This document shows, piece by piece, positions 51,669 to 59,711 of a stretch of 64,000 nucleotides of DNA (position 1 is its first letter; each line of letters begins with the position of its first letter). The stretch spans positions 4,947,501 to 5,011,500 of the forward strand of contig NZ_CP119422.1 in NCBI RefSeq assembly GCF_030506285.1. Direction: 5' to 3'. The translations under genes and the position numbers were made by a program. This stretch comes from Catalinimonas niigatensis (GTDB lineage Bacteria > Bacteroidota > Bacteroidia > Cytophagales > Cyclobacteriaceae). Under the pieces are notes generated by a model. It was not told the DNA's origin. It saw nothing but the letters and a program-made list of their open reading frames with translations, and searched no databases.

Positions 51669-53090
51669 ATGAAAAGTAACAGGATTAGTAAAAAAGAAAT
51701 ATCGCGCAGAGACTTTGTCAAAGGTTCTGCCATGTCAGCTGCCGCATTTATGATCGTACCCCGTCATGTGCTGGGTGGTAAAGGTTTTGTGCCTCCCAGC
51801 GATAAAGTCAATATCGGCATCATAGGCGCAGGTGGTAAAGGCAGACAAAACACCGAAGAGTTCCTGGCCCTGGACGATGTGCAGGTCACCGCCATTGCTG
51901 ATCCTGCCTACTACTGGAATTTGGCTGAGTTTTATTACCGCTCTGAGGCAGGACGCGGTCCGGTAAAAGACCTCGTAGAAGCGCATTACAGCGCCAAAAC
52001 GCCTAACTTTCAGGTAGCGGAATATGTGGATTTTCGAGAAATGCTGGAGAAAGAACAGGCACTGGATGCGATCGTCTGCTCTACCCCTGACCATACCCAT
52101 GCCTATATTTCTCTGATGGCGATGGGTGCCGGTAAGCATGTATACTGCGAAAAGCCGCTGACCCACAACATCTGGGAAGCCCGCCAATTGCAGAAAATGG
52201 CAAAGGACAAAGGGCTGGCGACGCAGATGGGCAACAGCGGGCACAGCGCCGATGGCATCCGGGAGACTGTAGAATATCTGCGGTCCGGAGTGATTGGCAA
52301 AGTGACTGAAGTCCATGCCTGGGTGCCTGCCGGTCGCTGGATTCCTGGTCTACAGGGTTTGCCACAGGGAAGTACTACTTTGCCCATCGGTTTTGACTGG
52401 GAGGAGTGGCTGGGCCCCAGAGAACAACGTCCTTTCCATGAAAACTATGTACCCGTCACCTGGCGTGATTTTTGGGATTTTGGCTGCGGTGCGTTAGGCG
52501 ATTTTGGCTGCCATGATATGGATGCTGCCACCTGGGCCTTTAACCTCAAGGCACCGGAGAGTGTGCAGATTTTTCCGGCAGGCTACAGCGACGAAAACAT
52601 CGCGCCTTATGGTGAGATTGGTTATTATGATTTCAAAGCCCAGGGCGATCAGGCTGCGCTTAAGCTTCACTGGTATTCCGGAGGTCTTCGTCCTGATTTG
52701 CATGAGGCTTTGCCTAAAGAGTATGCCTATGCGCGTCGTGCTTCTATGTTTGTAGGAGATAAAGGAATCATTATCAATGATGGTGGAGACCGTAAGCCTC
52801 AGGTCTTTCCGGAAAGCCTGCGGGATTCTATCAAAGTACCTAAACAGAGTATTCCGCGTTCCAAAGGGCATTTCCGGGACTGGGTGGATGCGATCAAAGG
52901 CGGGTCTCCTTCCAGTGCCAACTTTGAATACGGTGCGCGGCTGACCGAGATCACCTTGCTGGGTGTGCTTTCCCTGCGAATGGGTGGAAAGAGAATTGAA
53001 TGGGATTATGAGAATATGGAAGCTAAGGGCTTGCCTGAAGCCGATGCCTTTATCCGTGAGCCGGTTCGTCAGGGTTGGGAAATGGCATGA
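51669..53090 (+). CDS. Gfo/Idh/MocA-family oxidoreductase with twin-arginine signal
   Basis: A 473-residue protein. The start SRRDFVKGSAMSAAAFMIVPRHVLGG is a twin-arginine signal, as in other exported members of this family. The NAD(P)-binding fold has IGIIGAGGKGRQN (about 49-61), then VTAIADP, ALDAIVCSTPDHTHAYISLMAMGAGKHVYCEKPLTHN (about 125-160, with the EKP motif containing the likely catalytic Lys). The C-terminal beta-sheet domain carries GFDWEEWLGP, DFWDFGCGALGDFGCHDMDAATWAF. Such enzymes oxidise or isomerise sugars using a tightly bound cofactor, probably in the periplasm. Substrate unknown. It is bounded by a strong palindromic terminator downstream. Confidence 0.93.
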   Translation: MKSNRISKKEISRRDFVKGSAMSAAAFMIVPRHVLGGKGFVPPSDKVNIGIIGAGGKGRQNTEEFLALDDVQVTAIADPAYYWNLAEFYYRSEAGRGPVKDLVEAHYSAKTPNFQVAEYVDFREMLEKEQALDAIVCSTPDHTHAYISLMAMGAGKHVYCEKPLTHNIWEARQLQKMAKDKGLATQMGNSGHSADGIRETVEYLRSGVIGKVTEVHAWVPAGRWIPGLQGLPQGSTTLPIGFDWEEWLGPREQRPFHENYVPVTWRDFWDFGCGALGDFGCHDMDAATWAFNLKAPESVQIFPAGYSDENIAPYGEIGYYDFKAQGDQAALKLHWYSGGLRPDLHEALPKEYAYARRASMFVGDKGIIINDGGDRKPQVFPESLRDSIKVPKQSIPRSKGHFRDWVDAIKGGSPSSANFEYGARLTEITLLGVLSLRMGGKRIEWDYENMEAKGLPEADAFIREPVRQGWEMA

Positions 53091-53102
53091 TAGTAATAGT
53101 AG

Positions 53103-53137
53103 AAGATCTGCCAGATTTCAGAAATCTGGCAGATCTT
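53103..53137. terminator. 16-bp perfect inverted repeat between convergent genes
   Basis: AAGATCTGCCAGATTT (53103-53118), loop CAG, AAATCTGGCAGATCTT (53122-53137). It starts 13 bp after the oxidoreductase stop and ends 1 bp before the stop of the M14 gene, so it serves both directions. It is of a repeat type that I know as widespread in Bacteroidota intergenic space, each arm itself holding a smaller dyad. Confidence 0.75.
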
Positions 53138-53138
53138 T

Positions 53139-54371
53139 CTAATCCACCGCAGCTACCAGTGCCTTTACTACACCAGGTCCCAGCGCCAGCCAATCTTCTA
53201 CTGATCTTCTGGCGTTGAGCTTATCTACTTTTTCTACTTTCAGTTCCATCAGATAGGCGGGAACTTTCTGCTCTGCCCACAAAGCCTGATTTACAGTCAT
53301 TCTGCCGGGCTGTCCGGCAGTGGTGGTTTCAGGCATTTTCCTTAATCCTTCTTCTGCCCTGAAAGAAGTATACTCTGACATGTATTTCCAGAACTTGTGC
53401 CCTTCTGGCAAGTCAGGTCCCTGTACATAATCTGCTGCCTCTGTGTTATGTAGGGTAAGAAATACACCAATCCTGTGGCCTTGCAGTAGCCAGTTTACGA
53501 TCGCCGTTTTTTGTGCATGGATTTCCGGCATTTCATCTGGCTTCACCAGATCCCAATTGCGGTTGAGATCGTGACCGAACTTATTGAAGCGCACTCCGCC
53601 GCGGGCTACACCATCCGGGTCAGCCATCGGCATAACCTGAAACAGGTGTTTATTCAGTAAAGCTTTGCCTTCTGCTGAATCAAGCAAATACCTGAGCGCG
53701 CCTTCCATCACCCAGGAGGTGCCTGATTCCCAGGAATGTTGACGTGCCATCAGCCAGATCACCTTTTTCTGTTCCAGAGGAATATCAGGATTGGTAATCG
53801 TGAGCAGATGCAACGGCTTTTGATCTGCACTTTCTCCAATTTTACTCCTCTTCACTAAAGGGTCATCCTGATAGCTTGATAGTAACTCATCAAGCCTGGC
53901 GGTGGTGTAGGGAGGTTGATGTGCTATCCACATTGTATCTTTTTCCGGCTTCAGTTTCAGCCGCAACTCTACTTTTTCTTCATTCCACGCTACCTCATCA
54001 TCGCTTAGATGACGCCATTCTTTCTGGTTGTAGCTGATAACCGGGCGGGTTTCAGCAGTGATGGCATGCGCTCCGGGTTTGTAATTATATTCTCCCAGCA
54101 GCTTGGTCAGGTCAATGATCAACTCTTGGTCTTTGGCTCCTTCTACCCGAAAATAATACCAACTGGCCTGCCGGTTCCTATTGTCCCAATCCGACTCTCC
54201 GGCTACAGCACATTCCCAATGATTTTCTGCTACTTGCTCTACCTCGCCCAAGTTACCGCCTTCAAAATCAGTGTGGATGGAAATTGCTGAAGTGTGATCA
54301 GGAGTCTGCTGACAGGAATTGACTACAAATAATGAAAGTAAGAACAGGCTAGTTATTATATCGTATTTGAT
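53139..54371 (-). CDS. M14-type zinc carboxypeptidase, lipoprotein with non-standard start
   Basis: The catalytic domain has His and Glu of the zinc site in ARQHSWESGTSWVMEG (about 205-220 of the extended frame), the PDGVARGGVRFNKFGHDLNRNWD region and FLTLHNTEAADY, typical of M14 carboxypeptidases of the cytosolic-type subgroup, with the N-domain start DFEGGNLGEVEQV. A TTG at 54251 would cut that domain. Reading further upstream gives a signal, SLFLLSLFVVNSC, but no ATG, GTG or TTG before its Cys. The only codons between the upstream TAA and the signal are ATT, ATC, ATC, ATA, ATA and CTG. I place the start at ATC 54371 by position; ATA 54359 is similar. Either a rare start codon is used or the gene has lost its start. 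Confidence 0.8.
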   Translation of the reverse strand: MKYDIITSLFLLSLFVVNSCQQTPDHTSAISIHTDFEGGNLGEVEQVAENHWECAVAGESDWDNRNRQASWYYFRVEGAKDQELIIDLTKLLGEYNYKPGAHAITAETRPVISYNQKEWRHLSDDEVAWNEEKVELRLKLKPEKDTMWIAHQPPYTTARLDELLSSYQDDPLVKRSKIGESADQKPLHLLTITNPDIPLEQKKVIWLMARQHSWESGTSWVMEGALRYLLDSAEGKALLNKHLFQVMPMADPDGVARGGVRFNKFGHDLNRNWDLVKPDEMPEIHAQKTAIVNWLLQGHRIGVFLTLHNTEAADYVQGPDLPEGHKFWKYMSEYTSFRAEEGLRKMPETTTAGQPGRMTVNQALWAEQKVPAYLMELKVEKVDKLNARRSVEDWLALGPGVVKALVAAVD

Positions 54372-54564
54372 TGTGATGGAAATTTCTTACACAAAACAAT
54401 TGCTTATGGCGTATCCCTATGAACAAGATCAAAGGGTATCTATAGCTTTGAGAATGAGCTTTGTAGAAGATACATAAAGTAGTATGCTATCAATCGCTTG
54501 TGAGGAGATCTTTTAGATTAAATAAGTGAAAGTCTAAAACCACTTTTTACGCAACCCGTACAAA

Positions 54565-54738
54565 TCATTTTCCGAAAAACATACTCCCTGCAATCGCACC
54601 CACTCCTCCAAGCAAGATAATAAGCCACCATCCTTTACTCCCAAAAAAAGCATCACTGATATACAAACCGACCAAAGCTCCTATGGTGGCTCCCGATATA
54701 GCTTTGGCGATCAACGGCATGCGGCTGGTTTCTGACAT
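54565..54738 (-). CDS. Small glycine-rich membrane protein (57 residues)
   Basis: Found by direct translation: ATG at 54738, TGA at 54565. The sequence starts MSETSRMPLIAKAISGATIG and has two hydrophobic segments rich in Gly (about 13-27 and 38-54) with a Lys-Gly-Trp-Trp turn, ending in SMFFGK. It looks like a typical short two-segment inner-membrane protein. No family was recognised. It lies alone in the gap between the M14 gene and the alpha/beta hydrolase, on the same strand as both. Confidence 0.65.
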   Translation of the reverse strand: MSETSRMPLIAKAISGATIGALVGLYISDAFFGSKGWWLIILLGGVGAIAGSMFFGK

Positions 54739-54810
54739 ATTTGCGTTTTTTTATTTTCTCAATTTTAAACAATATTTCTCTGGCAGGCCGCCATCTTAAT
54801 AACGAAAAAC

Positions 54811-56955
54811 TCATTTCAGCCAATCTTTCATTTGAGTAGACAATCCTTTCTCAGTACTGGGATATAAGATTATAAAATCGCTTTTATTTTGATAAGTCTG
54901 CCGGACAAATGACCACTCTTCTTCAAAAATCTGGGGATTGACGGCTTCTCTCATATGATTTTGCGGATTGATGATAAGCAACTTTCTGGGTGCAAGCGTA
55001 GCAGCTAAGTCAGCCAGATCATAAGCGCGCAAACTACCCGCGACATTTGCAGGAATCCATTCGGGAGCATAGCTTTCATGTTCCACTAATGAAGCATAAG
55101 AAATCAGTGGTTCTACCAAAGCAATTTTTTCAATGGCTGGTTCAAAAGCAGCCGCATGCAGCAAAGCTGGCGCCAGTGTACTATGTGCAATGGCACTGAT
55201 TTCTATCTCTCTATTATTCTGTTGAATATGCCTCACCATACTTACCATATCGGCTGCCTGCCGGGCTACAATGCTTTGGTTGACCAGAATAGAAGCAAAC
55301 CACTGATTGTAAGAAACGCCTTCTATGTAAGCATCTCCTTTCAGGTAACCCGGTCCCAACTCTCCTGTTCCTAGAACATCGGCAGACAATACAGTAAGTC
55401 CCTGCTTGACCAACGCCTCAATTTCATCTCCGGCACTCGCCTGTGCAGCTTTGCCTTCAGGATGAAAGTATAAGACAACCTGATTGCTTTGTCCCCCGTC
55501 AGGCACAAAAAGCAAGTAAGGGTTTACATGCTTCTCTTCTATCATCAAATACTTTTGCACATTATATCCTTCCCGCTGATATTGCCCTGCAAAGTGTACT
55601 TCCTGAGCAGCTTTAGGTGCTTCATATCCAGAGAGTTTTTGTGCTTCCTGTACTATTTTTTCGGGTTGGAAGTTTGTTCTTTGTTGTATAACCCTGGCTT
55701 TCTTCTTTTGAGATTCTTCTCGGTTTAGCTCAAATACATTTTTACTGTCCAGCGCTGTAGCGACCTGTCCGCTAGAAGTAACTTGTAACTCTTCAAACGT
55801 AAACACAGCAACATCTTTATCTTCCGAATCACCCGGATTTTGTAAATGCTTTTGAAAGAACGCATACATCGCCTCACGGTTCTTCGGAGTAGACGCATGT
55901 ACTTCATCATCCTCGCTCATGGAAATATTGTTTTCCATTCCGAAAGCCTGATAAACCTGCTGCACTTCTGCATAGGCCTGTCGGGCCCCTTCTATACTGA
56001 AGAAATCCCTGGTCGTACTGATGATCATGGCTGGTTTAGGCGCTCTTACTTCCAGCAGATCCGCAATATCCAATCCCTGCTCAATGAAGTGCATGAAGTT
56101 CTGTTCGGCATCCTGGGGCCCTTTGGTTTTGAGCAGTATATCCAGTGTGGTAACATAAGCTTCCGTGGCAGCGGCATAGATTCTCTCATCAAAAGCAGCG
56201 ATATAGGCGGTCTGTGTGCCTCCTCCCGAACGGCCTGTCATGCCAATCCGCTTTGGATCTATTTCCGGACGGGTGAGTAGATAATCTACCGTACGGATAC
56301 CGTCCCAGATCATGTGCTTGGCCAGTGAACTGCCGGAAATAAAAGACTGTGCTCCTGCATAGCCATGTTCTTTGGTGGGACCGCCAATCCTGGATTTCTT
56401 GCCTTCAGCTTCAGGATACTGCATGCGTTCCCCCTGTCCTAACGGATCAAAAGCCAGTACGACAAAGCCCTTATGGACCAGATTCAGAATTTTGTGCTGA
56501 TAGGTATCACTGCGAAAACCCAGTTCAGTATGCCCACTGCAATAAATGATGGCAGGAGCTTTGCCTTTAAGAGTTTTAGGCATAAATAATCCGGCAGTCA
56601 CATAAAATCCTGGTTGCGATTCGTAGATCAGTTTCTCTACTTTAATGCCATCTTTCACCAGTGTTTCTGTGATCTGAGAATTGAGCGGTGTTTTCTCGGG
56701 AAAAGGCCCAACAATCTTCATCAGTTTTTCTCTGACCTCTGCCTGTCTCTGCTTCCAGTTTTCCTTAGTCTTCAATCCGGCTATATTTTCAGCTCTTTCC
56801 TGCAACATTACAGAAGCTTCATCCACCATCTCTTTATACAGTGCATTGGACTGATCACCGTAGTATTGATAGAAATTCAGCAGGGACAAATCTTCTTCCT
56901 GAGCCTGGACAAAAAAGCTAAGGAAAACCATTATGGGAATAAGTACTTTTCTCAT
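54811..56955 (-). CDS. Exported protein with two alpha/beta hydrolase domains (acetylxylan esterase-like)
   Basis: A 714-residue protein with Sec signal ending in FVQAQ. The first domain (about 60-390) has APAIIYCSGHTELG, GQGERMQYPEAEG, and the nucleophile elbow GMTGRSGGGTQ (Ser near 254), with the acid Asp and His in the region STTRDFFSIEGARQAY and DDEVHAS. It resembles acetylxylan-esterase-like serine hydrolases of Bacteroidota. The second domain (about 440-714) repeats the fold: LLFVPDGGQSNQVVLYFHPEGK and SADVLGTGELGPGY, but the elbow reads AIAHSTLAP, so the usual G-x-S-x-G is lost and the copy is probably inactive. The gene overlaps the upstream propeller gene by 1 bp (TAATG), so they are coupled. 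Confidence 0.88.
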   Translation of the reverse strand: MRKVLIPIMVFLSFFVQAQEEDLSLLNFYQYYGDQSNALYKEMVDEASVMLQERAENIAGLKTKENWKQRQAEVREKLMKIVGPFPEKTPLNSQITETLVKDGIKVEKLIYESQPGFYVTAGLFMPKTLKGKAPAIIYCSGHTELGFRSDTYQHKILNLVHKGFVVLAFDPLGQGERMQYPEAEGKKSRIGGPTKEHGYAGAQSFISGSSLAKHMIWDGIRTVDYLLTRPEIDPKRIGMTGRSGGGTQTAYIAAFDERIYAAATEAYVTTLDILLKTKGPQDAEQNFMHFIEQGLDIADLLEVRAPKPAMIISTTRDFFSIEGARQAYAEVQQVYQAFGMENNISMSEDDEVHASTPKNREAMYAFFQKHLQNPGDSEDKDVAVFTFEELQVTSSGQVATALDSKNVFELNREESQKKKARVIQQRTNFQPEKIVQEAQKLSGYEAPKAAQEVHFAGQYQREGYNVQKYLMIEEKHVNPYLLFVPDGGQSNQVVLYFHPEGKAAQASAGDEIEALVKQGLTVLSADVLGTGELGPGYLKGDAYIEGVSYNQWFASILVNQSIVARQAADMVSMVRHIQQNNREIEISAIAHSTLAPALLHAAAFEPAIEKIALVEPLISYASLVEHESYAPEWIPANVAGSLRAYDLADLAATLAPRKLLIINPQNHMREAVNPQIFEEEWSFVRQTYQNKSDFIILYPSTEKGLSTQMKDWLK

Positions 56956-58244
56956 TAGGCTATAATTTCGCTGATGTCCACTAAATACATCTGTCGCTGA
57001 TTGTTCTGATGGGTGGAATCAAAGATCACCTGCGTGCCCTGCTGGTTGTAACGGGGGTGTAGGTCGCAGCGCCACTCTCCGGAAAATTGCTTGGGCTCAA
57101 AAAATTTCCCCAATACTACTTTTCTATCGGTAGGCACATGATACAGATAAAGTGTTTGTCTCCGGCCCGGATCACGATAGGGGTAAGTGTCGTTAAGAAT
57201 CCATTCACTGTTGGTATTGGGCACATAGGTATTATGTCCATTCTCCACCATCTTGTCGGGCCCTACAATCTGCACCTCGTCTGTTTTGTCTTTGAACAGG
57301 TAGAAAGCCGCCAGCTTACCTTCCGGCTGGGTCCAGGCGCAGATGTGCTGCGGATCGCGCCAGATGAAGTGAGAGGTATTGCCCGAAGGGTCCAGCACGT
57401 AAGGATCGCTGCCATCCATACTGGCGGTAAACATGCGGGTGGTAAATCCACGGTTTACCTCTTCCGGGCTGTTGAGCGGAGCTTCACGCCAGCGGTGCAG
57501 AAAAATGAAACGCTGATTATCCGGGCTGATCAGCAGATGGTTGAAGTAATGCCATTTGTCTTTCAGCGATTTTCCCTGATAAGGAATATCCGCGGCTTCG
57601 GCCAGCGAAAAAATAAGTTTGGACTCACCTGTCTGCAAATCCATGCGGTAAATACCAATTTCATGCGGCGCTCTCTGGTCAGCATAAGGGTCGGAGATGC
57701 CCGGATAGCCATAGCCGGGACGCATATTCTGAATGCGGTTGAATTCCGTACCTACCGCATACTTCCCGTCCTGGCTCAATGCGTAAACCGCTTTGGGCAG
57801 CGTTCTTTTTTTTCCTGTTCTGATATTTAGTATGTGGCTTACAAACTGCCCGTCTTCATGATCATTCCAGATTATCTCTTCTCTTGAACCTGATTCATCC
57901 AGACCGGGAATCCATTGCAGCATGCAACCCTGCTGCCAGCCCCAGGCGTTGCTTTCTCCGATTTCTGTCCAGCGGTCGTTGTCCTGTAAATCAACCATCC
58001 CTATTTTGATGATATCTTTTTCAGTGGGCGAACGCATAGGAATGTCTACTTCCATACCCAGCACATAGCGGCCTGAAGGATCAACCTGCCACTTGTCGTA
58101 ATAGCCAAACCAATGAGATTTGGGGCCTTGCGTGAGTTGGCGAACTGGGAATTGCTGTAAAGGTGTTTTTAAAAAACGAGGGCTAAGGCTTAAGCCCAAA
58201 CCCATACATCCGGCTTGCTTAAGAAATTGTCGGCGATTGTGCAT
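56955..58244 (-). CDS. Tat-exported beta-propeller protein
   Basis: The 429 residues begin with NRRQFLKQAGCMGLGLSL, a twin-arginine-like signal. The mature part consists of propeller repeats: GPKSHWFGYYDKWQVDPSGRYVLGMEVD (about 40-67), NDHEDGQFVSHILNIRTGKKRTLPKAVYALSQDGKYAVGTEF, HLLISPDNQRFIFLHRWREAP, then HPRYNQQGTQVIFDSTHQNNQRQMYLVD. The fold and short motifs recall oligogalacturonate-lyase-like or TolB-like proteins but catalytic residues cannot be assigned. It is the first gene of a two-gene unit with the esterase-like hydrolase; a shared role in exported glycan handling is likely but not shown. Confidence 0.82.
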   Translation of the reverse strand: MHNRRQFLKQAGCMGLGLSLSPRFLKTPLQQFPVRQLTQGPKSHWFGYYDKWQVDPSGRYVLGMEVDIPMRSPTEKDIIKIGMVDLQDNDRWTEIGESNAWGWQQGCMLQWIPGLDESGSREEIIWNDHEDGQFVSHILNIRTGKKRTLPKAVYALSQDGKYAVGTEFNRIQNMRPGYGYPGISDPYADQRAPHEIGIYRMDLQTGESKLIFSLAEAADIPYQGKSLKDKWHYFNHLLISPDNQRFIFLHRWREAPLNSPEEVNRGFTTRMFTASMDGSDPYVLDPSGNTSHFIWRDPQHICAWTQPEGKLAAFYLFKDKTDEVQIVGPDKMVENGHNTYVPNTNSEWILNDTYPYRDPGRRQTLYLYHVPTDRKVVLGKFFEPKQFSGEWRCDLHPRYNQQGTQVIFDSTHQNNQRQMYLVDISEIIA

Positions 58245-58496
58245 AAAGATCAGTCAGGTTGTTGTCTCTGCCTGAATGTAAGAAAATATTGCCAAAATAG
58301 AAGGGAGTAGTTTTAGTAAAAGTGAAGGCACTATACAAATCTTCGGATCCAGTAGGGATTGCTGTAGATTCTATAGCTTATCAAATCCAACCTAAGTCCA
58401 CTGACTTAGGTGTGACAGTCAGGAAGAAGCCCACCAATGCCAAAATCATTATTATCCATAGATAAGTGTAAGTGAGCTACTGACAGCCTGTTTCTG

Positions 58497-59402
58497 TTAG
58501 AAAGGTAATGGTTCACTCAATTCACCAATGAGTTGATCAAACTTTTGTCTCAGTTTGGGAAGCAGGGCTTCTGTCGTTTTATTTTCAACAGTTCTACCAT
58601 CAATTTCACTGACCGGCGTCATTTCGCCCATGGTGCCGGTGGCAAATACTTCATCCGCAGTATAAAACTCGGTGAGGGAGAGGTTTTTCTCAATAACCTC
58701 TATGCCTAGTGAGCGCCCGATGTCTATCGTCAGGCCTCGGGTGATGCCGTGCAGGCAGGCATCGGCATGGGGGGTGTACAATTTCCCTCTGCTTACCATA
58801 AAGAGGTTGGTGTCGTTCAATTCCGATACAAAACCATAAGCATCCAGCATAACGGCAGCATCTACCCCGGCTACATTAGCCTGTATCTTGGCCAGGATAT
58901 TATTGAGCAAGTTGTTGTGATGGATTTTAGAGTCCAGGTGCTTGGGGCTGTTACGGGCAATACTTGAAGTGATCACCCGTATGCCTTTCTGATTGTCATA
59001 GACCGGAGGCTTCCACTCCGCCAGTACAATGAGGCAGCAACCTGCCTGGTTCAGGCGTGGGTCCATGCCGGAAGTGACCTTTTCCCCACGGGTGAGGGTA
59101 AGGCGGATATGCGTTTCGTCCCGCATGCCGTTGGCTTCCAGGGTCTGGAAAATGGCTTGCTTAATGGTCTCGCTGTCAGGAATTTTTTCAAACAGCAGTG
59201 CCTTGGCGGATGCCTGTAGTCTGCTGAGGTGGCGATCCAGGCAGAAAATCTTGTCTTTGTATACCCTTAGTCCTTCCCATACCGCATCGCCTCCCTGTAC
59301 TACGCTGTCAAAGACAGATACTTTGGCTTCGGCACGTGGATAAAGCCGGTCATTGACATAAATCTGTATATCGGCGTTACGAGGATTAAATTTTTGGAGC
59401 AT
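58497..59402 (-). CDS. Class IV aminotransferase (branched-chain or D-amino-acid type)
   Basis: A PLP-dependent enzyme of 301 residues. It has YVNDRLYPRAEAKVSVFDSVVQGGDAVWEGLRVY (about 15-48), RLTLTRGEK, and SKIHHNNLLNNILAKIQA, where Lys of LDSKIHHNN (about residue 160) is the cofactor-binding Lys. TADEVFATGTMGEMTPVSEIDGR is the typical phosphate-binding segment near 245-268. Fold type IV covers branched-chain aminotransferases, D-amino-acid transaminases and aminodeoxychorismate lyase; I cannot choose surely, although the length and ending resemble branched-chain enzymes. A dyad (ACTGAAGTTCAGT) lies 53 bp before the start. Confidence 0.9.
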   Translation of the reverse strand: MLQKFNPRNADIQIYVNDRLYPRAEAKVSVFDSVVQGGDAVWEGLRVYKDKIFCLDRHLSRLQASAKALLFEKIPDSETIKQAIFQTLEANGMRDETHIRLTLTRGEKVTSGMDPRLNQAGCCLIVLAEWKPPVYDNQKGIRVITSSIARNSPKHLDSKIHHNNLLNNILAKIQANVAGVDAAVMLDAYGFVSELNDTNLFMVSRGKLYTPHADACLHGITRGLTIDIGRSLGIEVIEKNLSLTEFYTADEVFATGTMGEMTPVSEIDGRTVENKTTEALLPKLRQKFDQLIGELSEPLPF

Positions 59403-59438
59403 AGGATAAGTTAGGGATTGAAGTTTGAAAGTTCTGAA

Positions 59439-59476
59439 ATTTGCACTACAACTGACTGAAGTTCAGTGAAGCAAAT
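59439..59476. promoter_or_regulatory. Dyad upstream of the aminotransferase
   Basis: ACTGAA-G-TTCAGT (59455-59467) is a perfect 13-bp palindrome, framed by ATTTGC (59439) and GCAAAT (59471). Possible operator. Evidence is the symmetry alone. Confidence 0.25.
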
Positions 59477-59490
59477 ATGTTGAAAAAATT

Positions 59491-59697
59491 TTAAAAAGCT
59501 AGGGTGGAATCTATCCTTCTAATGATGAAATCATCTGAGTGGGAAGAAAAAAGCCGTTGGGAAAATACGGAGAGGGATTGATTGGGTATCATTTCCGTAT
59601 CAGAACATGATGCGCTGCTGGTTGTATCAAAGTAAGGGGCAGGATAGGAGCAGGAAAAACTAACCTTAGAAAAGGATAATGTACTTATGCTAGTCAT
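59491..59697 (-). CDS. Uncertain Ser-rich small ORF
   Basis: Sixty-eight residues; 18 are Ser, with two Cys, no signal or hydrophobic segment. It starts 14 bp after the HMG-CoA reductase stop on the same strand, which would suit an operon, and ends 88 bp before the aminotransferase. Ser richness may result from the purine-rich plus strand, so it could be a chance frame. No similar protein is known to me. Recorded because of position only. Confidence 0.3.
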   Translation of the reverse strand: MTSISTLSFSKVSFSCSYPAPYFDTTSSASCSDTEMIPNQSLSVFSQRLFSSHSDDFIIRRIDSTLAF

Positions 59698-59711
59698 AAT
59701 TATATTGAAGT

